Positions 62,144-64,000 of a stretch of 64,000 nt of DNA are shown in pieces. The first letter of the stretch is position 1. The number at the start of each line of letters is the position of its first letter. The translations under genes and the position numbers were made by a program. The notes under the pieces were generated by a model that was not told the DNA's origin, did not search any database, and saw only the letters and a list, made by a program, of their open reading frames with translations. Source of the stretch: DASREM01 sp035652095 (GTDB lineage Bacteria; Acidobacteriota; Terriglobia; Terriglobales; Acidobacteriaceae); contig DASREM010000030.1 in NCBI GenBank assembly GCA_035652095.1, forward strand, positions 95,332 to 159,331, given 5' to 3'.

Positions 62144-62379
62144 TCGGTTTCATCCTCGTTTGCGCTGGCCCTGAAAAGAAAGAAAAATAAAGCAGTCAGT
62201 GGCAGCCCACCGAATACAGCACCAATGCCCCCAACAAACGAATGCCACTTAATACAGCCGAAAACGAAATCGACCGCCGCGCAAATTGAAAAGAAAACAA
62301 GGGGTGTGGGACGGCTCATCTTCCAGCATTATGCTCCGACTTCGACCGTGAGTGAAACCGCGATTTATCGACAATTGAC
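62056..62379. repeat. Imperfect 33-bp direct repeats flanking a small membrane-protein frame
   Basis: Segments 62056-62088 and 62347-62379 both begin CGTGAGTG, contain CGCGAT and CAATT, and agree at 26 of 33 positions. They are direct, about 290 bp apart, on either side of the minus-strand frame 62095-62319. They may be remains of a duplicated promoter or element end. Confidence 0.45.
62095..62319 (-). CDS. Small two-span membrane protein
   Basis: A 74-residue frame: two hydrophobic helices (about 6-21, PLVFFSICAAVDFVFG, and 27-49, SFVGGIGAVFGGLPLTALFFF) followed by an acidic tail (DETDHSDDDHSGD) that is His/Asp-rich. The clear helix-turn-helix-acid layout is unlikely by chance, although the ribosome-binding site (GGAAG) is weak. 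Function unknown; the tail could bind divalent metal. It lies within the putative acquired segment. Confidence 0.5.
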   Translation of the reverse strand: MSRPTPLVFFSICAAVDFVFGCIKWHSFVGGIGAVFGGLPLTALFFFLFRASANEDETDHSDDDHSGDMANLVP

Positions 62380-62593
62380 CTCTTGGCGGTACACCAGCAT
62401 AATGCCGGGTGCTGACGGAGTCGGTATGAGTCTTTCCGCAGTTGTCTGATTTGGGTCGTCATCGTATCCGTCTCAACGTCATTCGGACAAACGATCAGAG
62501 TTGTGAATTTTGACCTTCACGACTATTGATGTGCCGGAAGATTGATAAGGGGCAATGCGTGATCGTCCTGGGTCAGAGGAAAGGGGATGAAAT

Positions 62594-63790
62594 ATGTTCT
62601 TCGGTTATTGGAACGTAACCACTCGCCTGAGGTCGGCAAACTTTGCCTTGGCGATAGTCGTAGTTCTTTACATCATCTTTGCGGCTCTCTCGGCACACGC
62701 CCAAATCCTAACTCTGCTGTACTCCTTCAACGGCGGTACTGACGGGAGATCTCCGATCGCCGGTTTAAGCCGAGACGCAGCGGGAAACTTCTACGGCACC
62801 ACCGTATTTGGTGGCGCCTTCGATGACGGAACGGTGTTTAGGCTTGATGCATCCGGCGTGGAAAACGTGCTGTACAGCTTCGACGGTGGGAGCGGGGACG
62901 GGAACGGTCCCCGCGGAGGATTGGGTCGGGACGCAGCGGGAAACCTTTACGGTCCTACCGTATTGGGCGGCGAATCCAACAACGGAACTGTCTATAAGGT
63001 GGATACAAACGGCAACGAGATGGTGTTGTATGGCTTCGCTGGGCCGCCCACCGACGGATCTGCTCCGTCCGCTGATTTGATCCGGGACAGGGCCGGCAAC
63101 CTGTATGGTACAACCCTAGTTGGGGGGAAATCCAACAACGGGACTGTGTATAAGCTGGATACAAACGGTGTGGAGTCCGTGCTATATAGCTTCGCAGGAA
63201 CGCCCGATGGCTCAATTCCGGCTGGCGATTTGGTGCGAGATAAATCGGGCAACCTGTACGGTAGCACTCAGGCTGGCGGTACTTTCAACAACGGAACTGT
63301 GTTCAAGCTGGACCCGACTGGAAAGGAGACCGTACTGTATAGCTTTGTTGGGGGTCAGGACGGGATTACTCCGGTCGGTGGCTTGGTTCACGACAACGCC
63401 GGTACCCTCTACGGCACCACGTACCTGGGAGGCGCTTTCGGCTTCGGAACGGTGTTTAGGCTGGATGCGATCGGAAAGTTTACGGTATTGCATAGCTTCG
63501 CTGGGGAGCCGACCGACGGGGCAAGTTCCTTCGCAGGTTTGATCCTGGACAGGGCCGGCAACCTCTATGGCACTACCCAAGCTGGCGGCGCCTCCAACAA
63601 CGGAACTGTGTTCAAGCTGGATACAATGACCGGCAGGGAGACCGTGTTGCACAGCTTCGCTGGGGGGGCTACGGACGGGAGATGTCCAGAAGCAGGTTTG
63701 ATCCGGGACAAGGCGGGAAACCTCTACGGTACCACCACTGGGGGCGGCGCTTCCGACAGCGGAACGATCTTCAAGCTCAGTCCTAATTAA
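62594..63790 (+). CDS. Exported GloVer-repeat protein
   Basis: A 398-residue exported protein with signal peptide (FALAIVVVLYIIFAALSAHAQ). Seven tandem repeats of about 50 residues follow, each with L-Y/H-S-F-x-G-G/P, D-G, A/G-G-L-x-R/D-D-x-A-G-N-L/F-Y-G-T-T-x-x-G-G and N-G-T-V-F-K/R-L-D. This is the choice-of-anchor GloVer repeat found in many Acidobacteriota surface proteins; the repeats probably form a propeller. DNA identity between repeats is moderate, so slippage could change the number. The function is unknown. It lies to the right of the tRNA scar. Confidence 0.85.
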   Translation: MFFGYWNVTTRLRSANFALAIVVVLYIIFAALSAHAQILTLLYSFNGGTDGRSPIAGLSRDAAGNFYGTTVFGGAFDDGTVFRLDASGVENVLYSFDGGSGDGNGPRGGLGRDAAGNLYGPTVLGGESNNGTVYKVDTNGNEMVLYGFAGPPTDGSAPSADLIRDRAGNLYGTTLVGGKSNNGTVYKLDTNGVESVLYSFAGTPDGSIPAGDLVRDKSGNLYGSTQAGGTFNNGTVFKLDPTGKETVLYSFVGGQDGITPVGGLVHDNAGTLYGTTYLGGAFGFGTVFRLDAIGKFTVLHSFAGEPTDGASSFAGLILDRAGNLYGTTQAGGASNNGTVFKLDTMTGRETVLHSFAGGATDGRCPEAGLIRDKAGNLYGTTTGGGASDSGTIFKLSPN

Positions 63791-63846
63791 AACGTCGCTT
63801 GCAAAAGTAGGGGAATCTGTGGCGTCCTCTCCCTGATGCGGGGAAG

Positions 63847-63953
63847 CGATAACTTCCGAAAACAGATGGGATGAGAAGGCCGGTCTCCGGATGGGATGCT
63901 GTACGCTCCCAAGTTATCGACGTGCTCAAGGCACAGATAAAAAGGAGACCGGC
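63847..63953 (+). ncRNA. Structured leader, candidate IS110 bridge RNA
   Basis: GCCGGTCTCC (63879-63888) pairs perfectly with GGAGACCGGC (63944-63953), closing a domain with two hairpins: GGGA-(T)-GC...GC-TCCC (63893-63910, five-base loop) and GTGC-TCAAG-GCAC (63922-63934). An alternative 9-bp pairing, CGATAACTT (63847-63855) with AAGTTATCG (63911-63919), is incompatible with the simple fold. The 3' strand of the long stem contains the AGGAGA ribosome-binding site of the gene at 63955. This fits either a translation-controlling leader or the bridge RNA that IS110-family elements encode before the transposase. Confidence 0.45.
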
Positions 63954-63954
63954 A

Positions 63955-64000
63955 ATGAAGAAGGTTAGCACCGCAGTGGCAAGGCAGAGCAGGAATATTT
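63955..64000 (+). CDS. Start of a gene cut by the window edge, possibly IS110-family transposase
   Basis: ATG 63955 with AAAGGAGA upstream opens MKKVSTAVARQSRNI before the window ends. From memory, this N-terminus resembles a group of IS110-family transposases common in Acidobacteriota (an opening of the type MKKxSTxVAR.xRNIF), whose catalytic DEDD domain would follow outside the window. Fifteen residues are too few to be sure. The structured leader and the nearby tRNA scar support a mobile context. Confidence 0.4.
   Translation, partial: MKKVSTAVARQSRNI

Noticed and set aside
62700..63780. Regular DNA repeats that could suggest a CRISPR array
   Set aside because: Period is about 150 bp and the repeats keep an open frame encoding GloVer repeats; no short identical repeats with unique spacers.

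Overview
The window reads as chromosomal DNA of a soil-type Acidobacteriota, probably class Terriglobia. This is an inference from gene content: CRTAC1/ASPIC-UnbV proteins beside a pentaheme cytochrome, GloVer-repeat and Kelch-type secreted propellers, PilZ regulators, short coiled-coil proteins and dispersed REP-like repeats. The DNA is GC-rich by eye and coding-dense, with genes on both strands and no rRNA, complete tRNA or CRISPR array.

Region 1 (1-7.4 kb) is an acyl-CoA/amino-acid catabolism block: a crotonase-fold protein, a biotin-dependent carboxylase beta subunit, HMG-CoA lyase, a LiuC-like hydratase and a thioesterase (together a partial leucine-degradation route), then histidine ammonia-lyase. 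A GIY-YIG nuclease bracketed by inverted REP-like repeats lies inside it and reads in frame into the hydratase. Region 2 (7.4-21 kb) holds a secreted propeller, an alpha/beta hydrolase, an APC permease, a GH2 exo-glucosaminidase-like enzyme, a PpiD-like foldase, MalQ, an XRE regulator and an HD protein. Region 3 (21-29 kb) is a minus-strand trio: two CRTAC1 proteins and a membrane-anchored pentaheme cytochrome with TPRs. Region 4 (29-44 kb) is mixed: amidase, receiver-PilZ protein, Crp/Fnr regulator with FNR-like cysteines, PilZ, TPR, ABC exporter, rhodanese, GAF, pseudouridine synthase, Kelch protein, a large permease, a Spy-like protein, a 29-residue membrane peptide and OpgC-like protein.

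Region 5 (44.4-61.6 kb) is the most coherent. A GH15 enzyme precedes a sigma-54 enhancer-binding protein. Directly after that gene lie two palindromes 40 bp apart and a near-consensus -24/-12 promoter in front of a STAS-ECF sigma gene pair, which suggests a sigma-54 to ECF cascade. A convergent zf-HC2 anti-sigma-like gene follows, then a ten-gene plus-strand run: aquaporin, DM13, GMC oxidoreductase, VOC protein, a 57-residue protein, MGH1/GH63-like glucosidase, glucose dehydrogenase with a haloarchaeal-type zinc site, glycogen debranching enzyme, FMN reductase and zinc ribbon. Together these could release glucose from storage or compatible sugars and oxidise it while handling water and redox stress.

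Region 6 (61.7-64 kb) looks like acquired DNA. A 3' half of tRNA-Val(GAC) is a likely attachment-site scar, followed by sparse small ORFs, a GloVer-repeat protein and, at the right edge, the start of what may be an IS110-family transposase behind a highly structured leader that could be its bridge RNA.
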